Origin: CAYUTA01 sp964447605
Lineage (GTDB): Bacteria > Bacillota > Clostridia > Christensenellales > CAG-138
Direction of reading: 5' to 3'
Length of the DNA: 12,843 bases
Assembly (NCBI GenBank): GCA_964447605.1
Contig: CAYUTA010000069.1
Coordinates: forward strand, 1 to 12,843
Part shown: positions 1 to 6,174 of the stretch, in pieces
How positions within the stretch are numbered: the first letter of the stretch is position 1
How the letters are laid out: each line of letters starts with the position of its first letter
Notes under the pieces: generated by a model
Seen by the model: the letters and a program-made list of their open reading frames with translations, nothing else
Database searches by the model: none
What the model was told of the DNA's origin: nothing
Position numbers and translations under genes: made by a program

Positions 1-1
1 T

Positions 2-640
2 GTCGGGCATTCTTGGGGCAGCTTTCTTGGCACGCTGCTTGCAGGCAGGCATCCGGAGCATATCGCCGCCTATATTGGGATGGGGCAGCTTGCGGACGGT
101 CCGGAGAACGAACGCCTGTCCTATGAATTTGTTGTTGGCGAGGCAAAAAAGCGTGGCGATCAAAAGGCGCTCGCAGATCTTATGCGAATTGGCGCGCCCC
201 AAAACGGGCTCTACGCGTCGCTGGACGATTTAATGGTGCAGCGCGACTATATGACCAAGTTTGGCGGCGGGGGCTATAAGGAGTCCGGCTCCATCTGGAA
301 GGCCATGATTCTGCCGTTGCTGGAATCGCCGGAGTACTCGCTGTTCGACCTGCCGAAATACGCGAAGGGCGCGTTTTATAATTTGCGCGAGCTGTGGAGC
401 GAGGTGGCCACGTCCAGCTTCCGCCGCGATATTGGGAAATTGGATGTGCCTGTGTATATCACGCAGGGCAGGCACGATAAAAATACGCCGTCGGAAATTG
501 CGCTGGCGTGGTTTGAAGCGCTCCAGACGCCGCATAAGGAATGGTTCTGGTTTGAGGAATCCGCACATTCTCCCATCAAGGAGGAGCCGGAGCGGTGGGG
601 GAGCGTCGTGCGGCAGATTGTAGAAGGCACGGGTATGTAG
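2..640 (+). CDS. Alpha/beta hydrolase, 5'-truncated by window edge
   Basis: The reading frame is already open at base 2 and opens with GHSWG, the GxSxG nucleophile elbow of the alpha/beta hydrolase fold, so the promoter, the start and the oxyanion-hole strand lie outside the window. The later part carries the rest of the triad: the aspartate in ITQGRHDKNTP (about bases 460-490) and the histidine in EESAHSPIKEEPE (about 555-595). A lid-like helical insertion lies between them. Order and spacing fit a proline-iminopeptidase-like or lipase-like serine hydrolase. Substrate cannot be inferred. It ends at TAG (638-640), only 16 bases before the -35 box of the tRNA promoter. I see no terminator in between, so some read-through into the tRNA gene is possible. 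The fold assignment is strong; the exact subfamily is unknown. Confidence 0.85.
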   Translation, partial: VGHSWGSFLGTLLAGRHPEHIAAYIGMGQLADGPENERLSYEFVVGEAKKRGDQKALADLMRIGAPQNGLYASLDDLMVQRDYMTKFGGGGYKESGSIWKAMILPLLESPEYSLFDLPKYAKGAFYNLRELWSEVATSSFRRDIGKLDVPVYITQGRHDKNTPSEIALAWFEALQTPHKEWFWFEESAHSPIKEEPERWGSVVRQIVEGTGM

Positions 641-656
641 AAAGCGCCGGCGATGA

Positions 657-684
657 TTGACAAAGCGCCGATGCATGGTAAAAT
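657..684 (+). promoter_or_regulatory. Promoter of tRNA-Leu
   Basis: A perfect -35 TTGACA (657-662), a 16-base spacer and a near-consensus -10 TAAAAT (679-684) lie directly upstream of the tRNA. The start point would fall around 690-692, a few bases before the mature 5' end at 695. This is a typical strong sigma-70/sigma-A promoter for a stable RNA. Confidence 0.75.
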
Positions 685-694
685 AGACTATATT

Positions 695-777
695 GCGGCT
701 GTGGTGGAACGGCATACACAACGGACTTAAAATCCGTCGGCGAAAGCTTGCGAGTTCAAATCTCGCCAGCCGCACCA
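695..777 (+). tRNA. tRNA-Leu (anticodon UAA), CCA encoded
   Basis: The acceptor stem pairs GCGGCTG (695-701) with CAGCCGC (767-773), followed by discriminator A774 and encoded CCA 775-777. The anticodon stem ACGGA/TCCGT (721-725/733-737) closes the loop CTTAAAA, giving anticodon TAA (728-730), which reads UUA leucine codons. The T arm GCGAG-TTCAAAT-CTCGC is at 750-766. The long variable region (738-749) is as expected for the class II leucine tRNA. The gene has its own promoter upstream and a terminator immediately downstream, so it is a single-gene unit. Confidence 0.97.
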
Positions 778-780
778 AGT

Positions 781-815
781 CGGAGCAAGCTGCATATCGC
801 TTGCTCCGATTTTTT
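781..815 (+). terminator. Rho-independent terminator of tRNA-Leu
   Basis: A perfect 10-bp stem, CGGAGCAAGC (781-790) with GCTTGCTCCG (799-808), has an 8-base loop and is followed by ATTTTTT (809-815). It begins three bases after the CCA end of the tRNA. Confidence 0.93.
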
Positions 816-1182
816 GCGAAAACTCGGAGTGCGCTCACTCCGCTGCTCCTCCTTTCCGCAAATCATCACGCTCGGCTCGCCTGTTCGCTTGCAAGCGCGC
901 TCGCAACGGCTCGCTGCCGCTACCAATGTTTTGCGGCGTGCCTGCGGGCGGGAAATATCTATTTCGTCAACGATAAACAAAGTAGACAAACTTTAAAATG
1001 ATGGGGTTTGTCTTTGCTTTTCCCTAAAACAGGGCGTTTTCCGAATTTTTATATTAAATTTGAAAGAGACGTTTCAACCACACGTATTTGCAATTTAAAA
1101 GTTGATCTAAGCTATTTGCGGTCAATTTATCAACAAAAACGTTGAGAATTGGATGCCAAGGGTGCATGATTCCATGCCCTGA
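816..1182. other. Gene-free stretch after the tRNA
   Basis: I see no supportable gene. The first part (816-960) is GC-rich and full of short inverted repeats: CGGAGTG/CACTCCG (825-831/836-842) nested inside TTTGCG/CGCAAA (813-818/857-862), and the self-complementary GCTTGCAAGC near 886-895. From about 1015 the base composition turns clearly AT-rich up to the transposase remnant, which suggests a junction with imported DNA. No attachment-site duplication of the tRNA 3' end was found within the window. Confidence 0.5.
984..1020 (+). terminator. Possible terminator-like hairpin
   Basis: AGACAAAC (984-991) pairs with GTTTGTCT (1006-1013) around a 14-base loop, followed by TTGCTTTT. The stem is AT-rich and the loop large, and no gene clearly ends here. 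It may be a weak terminator or a remnant. Confidence 0.3.
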
Positions 1183-1467
1183 AGAGTTAGAACCGTTTCG
1201 TATGCCCAAGGGGACAAAGACGCTGCAGGGGAAAAGGCCGATTGCCTCTAAGCTGCGGAGATGAAGCTGAAAGAGGCGGCTGATAAGGTTGAGAAAGGGA
1301 CTGGAGAAATGCTGACATACATGGAATTCCCAGCAACCCACTGGACGAAACTGCGAACGACAAACGTCCTGGAACGGCTAAATCGAGAGATCCGCCGACG
1401 CACGAAGGTCGTCGGAGCTTTCCCCGATGAGCACGCTGCCCTGATGCTGGTTTGCGCCATATTTTAG
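1183..1467 (+). pseudogene. IS256-family (mutator-type) transposase, C-terminal remnant
   Basis: The plus frame reads VRTVSYAQGDKDAAGEKADCL, then an in-frame TAA (1249-1251), then continues in the same frame through MKLKEAADKVEKG and TYMEFPATHWTKLRTTNVLE to RLNREIRRRTKVVGAFPDEH and ALMLVCAIF. This is the conserved C-terminal end of IS256/mutator transposases, including the RTTNxxERLNREIRRR block. Those enzymes are roughly 390-420 residues long, so only about the last quarter survives. It has an internal stop, no N-terminal or DDE core, and an early stop after LVCAIF where family members normally run on to a short tail. The segment 1261-1467 is open but cannot make an active transposase. I could not identify the element's terminal inverted repeats. 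The surrounding DNA is more AT-rich than the neighbouring genes, consistent with decayed imported DNA. Confidence 0.85.
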
Positions 1468-1709
1468 TTCTATTGGACAGCCTGAGACAAAAATGCAAAA
1501 AAGAGATGCAAATTGGGGAAATCGATGCGATTCGGACGCATTTGACCAAATGCTCCCATTCCTTTTTCCCAAGAAAAGTCTTCTCCCAATACGTTTGACG
1601 TTTTTCTGGTATATCGCTCCACGAGGAAGTGGATCATTCGAAATATATCGGTCAATTCTGCCGATGAAGTCTTTCTTGGAAGGATGGTGTCGCCAATATA
1701 GTTCTTCCT
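1468..1709. other. Unassigned DNA between transposase remnant and toxin gene
   Basis: No recognisable gene. Open frames on both strands here (for example minus strand 1470-1655) lack ribosome sites and resemble no family I know. This may be residual insertion-sequence DNA. Confidence 0.4.
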
Positions 1710-2021
1710 TTATATCAAGTTCAGGTACTCTGCCCGCCCGCCTACAACCGCGTGGATGGCGACGATGTGAGTCGTATCGTCGAACTTGTGAAAAACGAGC
1801 TGCTTTTCAAAGATCAGCACACGGCAGCCCTGTTTCTTCAAAATGCTGTAACGCGGTTCTGCCCCTGAATAAGGGAAATCCGGAAGGCGTATGATCGCTG
1901 CTTCGATCCTGTCCAGATAATGCAGGGCGAGATCGATATCGCCCGAATCATCGGCAATGTATTGAATGAAGCTATAGAGATGGTCGTTGGCTTTGCCGGT
2001 TCGTTGGCCGTGATATTTCAT
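1710..2021 (-). CDS. RelE/ParE-superfamily toxin, apparently without its antitoxin
   Basis: The 103-residue product has the whole RelE/ParE toxin layout. An N-terminal basic strand (MKYHGQRTGKA) is followed by two helices (HLYSFIQYIADDSGDIDLA, then YLDRIEAAIIRLPDFP) and the turn SGAEPRYS. The C-terminal beta-sheet has CRVLIFEKQLVFHKFDD and HIVAIHAVVGGRAEYLNLI. Family members either cleave mRNA on the ribosome (RelE) or poison gyrase (ParE); sequence alone does not tell which. The length is normal and no residues are obviously missing. The ribosome site is modest: GGAAGGG about 12 bases before the ATG. In most such loci the antitoxin gene lies just upstream and overlaps the toxin, but here only about 70 bases separate it from the divergent DUF2935 gene, room for no more than a 7-codon frame. 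It is therefore an orphan toxin, a toxin with a distant antitoxin, or a decayed remnant. Confidence 0.82.
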   Translation of the reverse strand: MKYHGQRTGKANDHLYSFIQYIADDSGDIDLALHYLDRIEAAIIRLPDFPYSGAEPRYSILKKQGCRVLIFEKQLVFHKFDDTTHIVAIHAVVGGRAEYLNLI

Positions 2022-2031
2022 CTATTCACGG

Positions 2032-2059
2032 TTCCCTTCCGTATTTCATAACATATAAT
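2032..2059 (+). promoter_or_regulatory. Likely promoter of DUF2935 gene
   Basis: A consensus -10 TATAAT (2054-2059) lies 33 bases before the start codon. The -35 position holds only a poor match (TTCCCT at 2032-2037, spacer 16), so the promoter may need an activator or another sigma factor. The AT-rich block also faces the toxin gene. Confidence 0.4.
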
Positions 2060-2092
2060 CAGGCATAAATACTTTAAGTTTGGAGTGGAAAT

Positions 2093-2971
2093 ATGTATCA
2101 AAACCTAAAATATGCTACGGTTTCTTTAGACTTACACCTGTTTTTTGCCCGTATCATGAAAGAACACTCCCTGTTTCTCATGGCGGGCTTTACACCAACG
2201 AACAGCAATTTTGCGGAGGCGGCAGAGCATTATAAAATTGAATTTGAGAATGCACTGTGGGAGGCGGTATGTCTTAGTAATGGCGTTGTCAGCCAAGATG
2301 TGCTGAATTCCGGCGAGATCGTTACTCCATTTACCATCAATGCCGAAAAACAGACCGAATGTTTTACTGGTATTTGTATTAATAAGAGGATTACGGAGCA
2401 GGAGACGCTCCTGAACGGCCGAACCGTCGCTGCGCAGAGCACCGCCTTATATCGGCAGGTTAAGGAGCTCAACCGGAAAGTCCTTGGCCTGCTCGACGGT
2501 CTGATTTTTCTGAAAGAAGAAATTTTGGCCCATGTCCTGAACTGTCGGATGTTTACCATGAACTATCCGCTTCTTCTCGAGCACATTATCAGGGAGGCCA
2601 AACTGTACCGGACGTATCTGCGCGAATTGGAGACAAAGGGACATTTGGAGCGCAGGACCATGGAGCAGACCGAACGCTTTTGGAACCAGATTATGATGGA
2701 ACATGCGCTGTTTATTCGGGGACTGCTTGACCCGACGGAGGATGGCTTAATAGACGCGGCCGACTCCTTTGCCAAGGATTACGCTCAGCTCCTGGAGCAT
2801 AGCCGCAACGCACAGAATAGGACGCTCGCCGAAACTGTAAAATTTCGGGACTTTAAGTTGGCGGGAACAAAGGGGATTCAGGAATGCAAAATTCGCTCCA
2901 TTATTCTGCCTTTGTTGGCTGACCATGTTCTGCGGGAAGCCAACCATTATATCAGACTGCTGAACATGTAG
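2093..2971 (+). CDS. Two-domain DUF2935 protein, ferritin-like helical bundle
   Basis: The 292-residue all-helical protein is built from two copies of the same unit. FARIMKEHSLFLMAG (residues 18-32) is repeated as WNQIMMEHALFIRG (197-210). YPLLLEHIIREAKLYRTYL (158-176) is repeated as LPLLADHVLREANHYIRLL (272-290). This is the DUF2935 pattern of Bacillus and Clostridia proteins. The repeated EH pairs (E24/H25, E203/H204, E163/H164, D277/H278) look like ligands of a di-metal site inside a four-helix bundle, which is an inference from spacing. No signal peptide or membrane segment is visible, so it should be cytoplasmic. No enzymatic function is known to me. The start is supported by GGAGTGG (2082-2088) at proper distance. 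It is transcribed away from the toxin gene and appears to be a single-gene unit. Confidence 0.88.
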   Translation: MYQNLKYATVSLDLHLFFARIMKEHSLFLMAGFTPTNSNFAEAAEHYKIEFENALWEAVCLSNGVVSQDVLNSGEIVTPFTINAEKQTECFTGICINKRITEQETLLNGRTVAAQSTALYRQVKELNRKVLGLLDGLIFLKEEILAHVLNCRMFTMNYPLLLEHIIREAKLYRTYLRELETKGHLERRTMEQTERFWNQIMMEHALFIRGLLDPTEDGLIDAADSFAKDYAQLLEHSRNAQNRTLAETVKFRDFKLAGTKGIQECKIRSIILPLLADHVLREANHYIRLLNM

Positions 2972-3412
2972 ATCTGTAGGCGCCTGCTTTGACAGAATGA
3001 CACCAATCGCCGCGGACTGCGCTTGGTTCGCGGCGACGTGTATTAAAATCCTCTCTCACCCGCTCCGCCGCGGCGCCTTTTCGCAAAAAGGGCGGAGCCG
3101 GGCGCTGCCCGCGGCAGATACAGCGAGAGGAAAGCCCACTGAACAAAGAAGCAATGATGCCTGCGGCATGACTGCGACGATTGTGAAGCGTGCCGCGGCC
3201 GGCGGCGAGGACGCCATCCCTAAGCCCCTGTAAACGCGGGCTTTTCACAGCGGCTTGCCCGTTGCCAACTTTTTGCGGGCATAAGCCTGCGGACGGACAG
3301 ATGGATCCAATATCCACGCCATCGACGGTAACCGCCTCAGAGGCAAGCCCTGCTTTGCTCCGTTTTCCCTTTGCAGGAAAAACCTCCGCGGGCAATTTCG
3401 AGCCTGGCGTGC
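2972..3412. other. GC-rich gene-free stretch with hairpins
   Basis: No gene I can support lies here. Long open frames on both strands have no ribosome site and no family resemblance. There are two notable hairpins. TCGCCGCG/CGCGGCGA (3007-3014/3029-3036, 14-base loop) might act as a 3' stem for the DUF2935 transcript but has no T run. GCTCCGCC/GGCGGAGC (3062-3069/3091-3098) has a loop of about 21 bases. The stretch could be a decayed gene or an intergenic repeat. Confidence 0.4.
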
Positions 3413-3946
3413 CTACAGCGCAGATCTCCTTTTTGGAACAAACAGACGCTTCATGTTGACCTGCTCGAGTTCCAGCAGCGCGATTTTTTTCTTCACGCCG
3501 CCGGCATAACCTGTCAAACTGCCGTTTGCGCCGATCACCCTGTGGCAGGGAACGATAATCGAAACGGGGTTATGGCCCACCGCGCCGCCAACAGCCCGTG
3601 CGGACATTTTTTCAAGGCCTTTTTTCCGCGCGATCATGCCCGCGATGTCCCGGTAAGTTAAGATCGTTCCATAAGGAATTTGTTTCAGGATGTCCCACAC
3701 GTCAAGACGAAAAGGCGATCCATCCAGAAAGAGCGGCGGGGTAAAGCCGGGCGCTTCTCCACGGAAATAACAATCGAGCCAGTCTTTTGCCTGCTTAAAA
3801 ACAGGCAGGCTCGTTTCTTCATGCCCGCCGGACAGCGTATCGGCAAAGTATTTTTGCCCGTCGAACCACAGGCCGGTCAGCGCTGCTCCATTGCCGGCAA
3901 TCGTGATGCCACCGAGCGGAGACTCATAATGAGATGTATATTGCAA
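3413..3946 (-). CDS. ogt: Methylated-DNA--protein-cysteine S-methyltransferase (Ogt type)
   Basis: This suicide repair protein transfers the alkyl group from O6-alkylguanine (and O4-alkylthymine) in DNA to its own cysteine. From the start chosen here it is 177 residues. An N-terminal ribonuclease-like domain (about 1-75) precedes the DNA-binding methyltransferase domain. That domain has FRLDVWDILKQIPYGTILTY, the arginine finger in SARAVGGAVGHNP (R117), and the active-site loop IIVPCHRVIGANG with acceptor C134. GSLTGYAGGVKKKIALLELE closes the domain. All key residues are present, so it should be active. The start TTG at 3946 is preferred over the in-frame TTG at 3961 because GGAGGG (3955-3960) overlaps the latter and lies 8 bases before the former. 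A 29-codon frame with a strong ribosome site ends about 27 bases upstream and may share its transcript. A Cys-less relative is divergent at 4355. Confidence 0.95.
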   Translation of the reverse strand: MQYTSHYESPLGGITIAGNGAALTGLWFDGQKYFADTLSGGHEETSLPVFKQAKDWLDCYFRGEAPGFTPPLFLDGSPFRLDVWDILKQIPYGTILTYRDIAGMIARKKGLEKMSARAVGGAVGHNPVSIIVPCHRVIGANGSLTGYAGGVKKKIALLELEQVNMKRLFVPKRRSAL

Positions 3947-3973
3947 GGTCTTACCCTCCAAAAAATATTCGAA

Positions 3974-4063
3974 TCAGCGCGTGTCCTTATCAGCGGCCCT
4001 GCTTGAAAGCACGCCTATTTTTTTCTGATTGTCCGGCAGCGGAGTCTTTTCCTTTTGGCGCAT
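3974..4063 (-). CDS. Possible 29-residue basic peptide upstream of ogt
   Basis: Start ATG at 4063 is preceded by AGGAGGG (4073-4079) with 9 bases of spacing, one of the best ribosome sites in the window. The frame reads MRQKEKTPLPDNQKKIGVLS then SRAADKDTR and stops at TGA (3974-3976), 27 bases before the ogt start codon. The product is hydrophilic and basic with no known family. It could be a leader peptide or small protein co-transcribed with ogt. Against it, an overlapping minus-strand frame across about 3990-4110 also looks protein-like, so the stretch could be a decayed gene or a structured RNA. Confidence 0.35.
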   Translation of the reverse strand: MRQKEKTPLPDNQKKIGVLSSRAADKDTR

Positions 4064-4143
4064 CTTCGCTTGCCCTCCTGCCGCAGATATGCGGTCTCAC
4101 GACACCGTACGTAAAATACATGGGATTCCAGTCGCACGCCTCG

Positions 4144-4172
4144 TAGACAACATTTATTTTAATATTTATAAT
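4144..4172 (+). promoter_or_regulatory. Strong sigma-A promoter for the ATL transcript
   Basis: TAGACA (4144-4149), a 17-base spacer and a perfect TATAAT (4167-4172) sit in a markedly AT-rich island (about 4145-4190). The predicted start near 4179 would give a leader of about 175 bases before the alkyltransferase-like gene. The same island may also serve the leftward ogt unit, though no good minus-strand pair is visible. Confidence 0.65.
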
Positions 4173-4354
4173 GATACCATATAATTACGACGTCGGATAG
4201 GAGTTTGATGGGAAAGGGACAGTGAAATTGCTGGGCGCCGGGCCGGTCAGGTGCATGGTATAGGCGGCGGCGTTTATGCCGCCCCTCTATCGGGACATGG
4301 GTATTGCATATAGAATGTGCGCCTGCGCAAAGCCTTGGAAACATAAGGACGGAG
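4173..4354 (+). promoter_or_regulatory. Long leader of the ATL transcript with tiny open frames
   Basis: The leader contains TAGGAG followed by an ATG (4208) opening a 5-codon frame (MGKGQ). Its TGA overlaps a GTG (4222) that opens a 13-codon frame ending at TAG near 4261. A GGCGGC/GCCGCC hairpin follows around 4264-4284. Whether any of these is translated is unknown; this is a description of what is present, not a claim of attenuation. Confidence 0.25.
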
Positions 4355-4702
4355 ATGGGGGAATCAAAAAACATGGCCGAATGGAACCGCGCGCGAAACA
4401 GCGACTCCTCGTTTTTCGGCAGCGTCTATCAAATCGTGGAACAGATCCCATTCGGGAAAGTGATTTCCTACGGACAAATCGCCCGCATGCTGGGGAATCC
4501 GCAAGCAGCGCGGCAGGTCGGCTGGGCGATGCGCCGCTGCCCGGACGGACTGCCCTGGCAGCGAGTAATCAAAGAGGACGGAACCGTTGCCGGGGGCATG
4601 TGCTCTGGTATCCAAATCGCGATGCTTGAGGCGGAAGGCGTTGCGCTCATATCGAATGGAAGGGTCGATATGGCTGCCTGCCGTTGGAAACCCGAGCCAT
4701 AG
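4355..4702 (+). CDS. Alkyltransferase-like protein (ATL), Cys-less MGMT homolog
   Basis: The 115-residue product matches only the DNA-binding domain of O6-alkylguanine alkyltransferases: FGSVYQIVEQIPFGKVISYG (21-40), arginine finger R53 in AARQVGWAMRRCP, then GLPWQRVIKEDGTVAGG. The active-site motif PCHRV has become PWQRV, so the alkyl acceptor cysteine is W68 and the usual histidine is Q69. The protein therefore cannot do the transfer reaction. Known ATL proteins (PWHRV type) bind and flip O6-alkylguanine and hand the lesion to nucleotide excision repair; that role is inferred here from the family. The start at 4355 is chosen for AAGGA (4345-4349), 5 bases upstream. In-frame ATGs at 4304 and 4373 are alternatives. 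Its neighbour, an intact Ogt, is divergent, so both repair routes may be encoded side by side. Confidence 0.9.
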   Translation: MGESKNMAEWNRARNSDSSFFGSVYQIVEQIPFGKVISYGQIARMLGNPQAARQVGWAMRRCPDGLPWQRVIKEDGTVAGGMCSGIQIAMLEAEGVALISNGRVDMAACRWKPEP

Positions 4703-5077
4703 CATTGATGAATTACATAGCCGGGAAAACAGCAGTTTCTGGACTGAATGCCCGTTGCTTTAAAACCGGGCCGGCGGCAAATCATCTGCAAAAGCCATCC
4801 CAAGCGCCTGTATTGTTTCAAGCTTAGCAGGCAGACGAAGCCGCATCGCAATGCCGATTCCCCGCGATTCCACATTGCACCCATTTTCCACCCTCCCGCA
4901 GCGGGACGCGCTTACCTTACCTAATGCCTTGCGGACGCAGGCGTTTGAAGGCGTTTTGCGCGCTTTTCACCCGATGGAACAACATAACCCGGCTAAACAT
5001 TTGAGGGTGCCCAAGCCGCCCGGTGCGTGTGCGCCCGCCCGACAAAGCAGGCGACGGCGCCGCCGGAACGGAACACG
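4703..5077. other. Gene-free stretch between ATL and nitrilase genes
   Basis: This is the shared 3' region of two convergent genes. I see no coding frame with a ribosome site, no RNA gene and no convincing T-tailed terminator for either gene. A short GCCCG/CGGGC pairing around 4750-4773 has no T run. Confidence 0.4.
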
Positions 5078-5896
5078 CTATTCCTCTGTAAGAGGCCGGT
5101 AGATAGACGGACGCCGCTGACGGAGCATATAGAAGGATTCGCGGCGCTCGCGCAGCAATGCGTAGTCGATTGTCGCGGTGAGAATCTGCTCGCCCTCGCC
5201 TGCCTGCGCAACGACCTCGCCGAGGGGCGCGTAGACGGCGCTACGGCCGAAATAGGTCAGCGCACGGTCCGTGCCCGCGTGGTTGCAGGCCGCGACATAG
5301 GCCACGTTGTCAAGCGCGCGTGCGGCAAGCGCGAGGTCCCATTCCCGCTCAATGCCGGTTTCCACCGCCTCCGGCACAATGATCAGTTCCGCGCCGGCCA
5401 CTGCCAGCATGCGTGCGACCTCCGGGAATACGGCGTCCCAGCAGATCATGACGCCGACCTTTCCAAACGACGTGTCAAAGACAGGAAACGCATCCCCCTT
5501 TTGAAATATGCCGGTCTCCATGCCCTCTACAAGATGCGCCTTGCGGTAGCGGCCAAGGAGCGTGCCGTCGCGTTCGATCAGCGCCGCGCTGTTGTAGAAC
5601 ACCGCATGTCCGTCCTTTCTGCCGGATTCTACGAAGCCATAGACCAGCGCGGCGTTTGCTTCGCGTGCCAGAGCAGAGAGCACGCGAAGGCTCTCGCCGC
5701 CGGGCCAGGGCTCCGCAACGGAGGCATATAATTCCGGACACTCATAGCCGGTTGTGGCGCATTCCGGGAAGATGATAAGGGAAACATCCGGATACAGCCG
5801 CTTTATCCGGCGTATGGCGTTGGACATTTTTTCAAGATTTTCCGCCTTGTTGCCGAGTGCGGACTGCATTTGAACGCAGGCGAGTTGAATCTGCAT
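5078..5896 (-). CDS. Nitrilase-superfamily carbon-nitrogen hydrolase (amidase)
   Basis: The 272-residue protein has the full Glu-Lys-Cys triad of the nitrilase superfamily: E45 in IIFPECATTGYE, K119 in LGRYRKAHL, and C152 in VGVMICWDAVFPE. It has the normal length and the alpha-beta-beta-alpha sandwich spacing. It carries ...CWDAVFPEVARMLAVAGAEL, as in amidases such as N-carbamoyl-putrescine amidase and beta-ureidopropionase, rather than true nitrilases. It should hydrolyse a linear amide or carbamoyl group in the cytoplasm. The start at 5896 is favoured because AAAGGA (5905-5910) lies 8 bases upstream; a longer frame to 5944 has no ribosome site. The gene lies 278 bases downstream of the amidohydrolase, beyond a strong hairpin, so it may be a separate or partly read-through unit. 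By context it probably completes breakdown of the amidohydrolase product. The exact substrate is unknown. Confidence 0.92.
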   Translation of the reverse strand: MQIQLACVQMQSALGNKAENLEKMSNAIRRIKRLYPDVSLIIFPECATTGYECPELYASVAEPWPGGESLRVLSALAREANAALVYGFVESGRKDGHAVFYNSAALIERDGTLLGRYRKAHLVEGMETGIFQKGDAFPVFDTSFGKVGVMICWDAVFPEVARMLAVAGAELIIVPEAVETGIEREWDLALAARALDNVAYVAACNHAGTDRALTYFGRSAVYAPLGEVVAQAGEGEQILTATIDYALLRERRESFYMLRQRRPSIYRPLTEE

Positions 5897-6071
5897 AATC
5901 GCCATCCTTTCGTGTTGCGGGTTCGCCGCAGAACTTGAACGCATCCCCGGAGGGGCGTCTTCTGGACAGGTCGTCTACAAACTGCGGTTTGCCGGCGGGA
6001 ACCGCAGCGGCAGAATTTTTGCAGGTAGCCTCGTCCCGCGGACGATTGCAGTCTGCCGGACCTGCCGCATG

Positions 6072-6110
6072 AAAAGTGTCATTTGCAGCGCGCATGTCGC
6101 TGCAAATGAC
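6072..6110 (-). terminator. 13-bp perfect hairpin, likely terminator after the amidohydrolase
   Basis: GTCATTTGCAGCG (6078-6090) pairs perfectly with CGCTGCAAATGAC (6098-6110) around a 7-base loop. Read on the minus strand, the stem is followed by ACTTTTC, a short U tract, 65 bases after the amidohydrolase stop. An A-rich tract precedes it on that strand. It may end or reduce transcription into the nitrilase gene. Confidence 0.5.
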
Positions 6111-6174
6111 GATGTTCGCAATTTTTTCGCTTTTTTATGCCCCTGGACTGGCGGAGCAATCCGGCTCGCGTGCC

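Noticed and set aside
1493..1894. 133-codon open frame on the plus strand
   Set aside because: No ribosome site, no family resemblance, and it overlaps the well-supported toxin gene on the other strand.
2952..3395. 147-codon minus-strand open frame in the GC-rich stretch
   Set aside because: It lacks a ribosome site, its composition looks non-protein-like (many R, G, A, S, C), and it resembles no family; long frames are expected by chance in GC-rich DNA.
4159..4374. 71-codon minus-strand frame between ogt and ATL
   Set aside because: It has no ribosome site, runs through the AT-rich promoter island, and ends in low-complexity residues.
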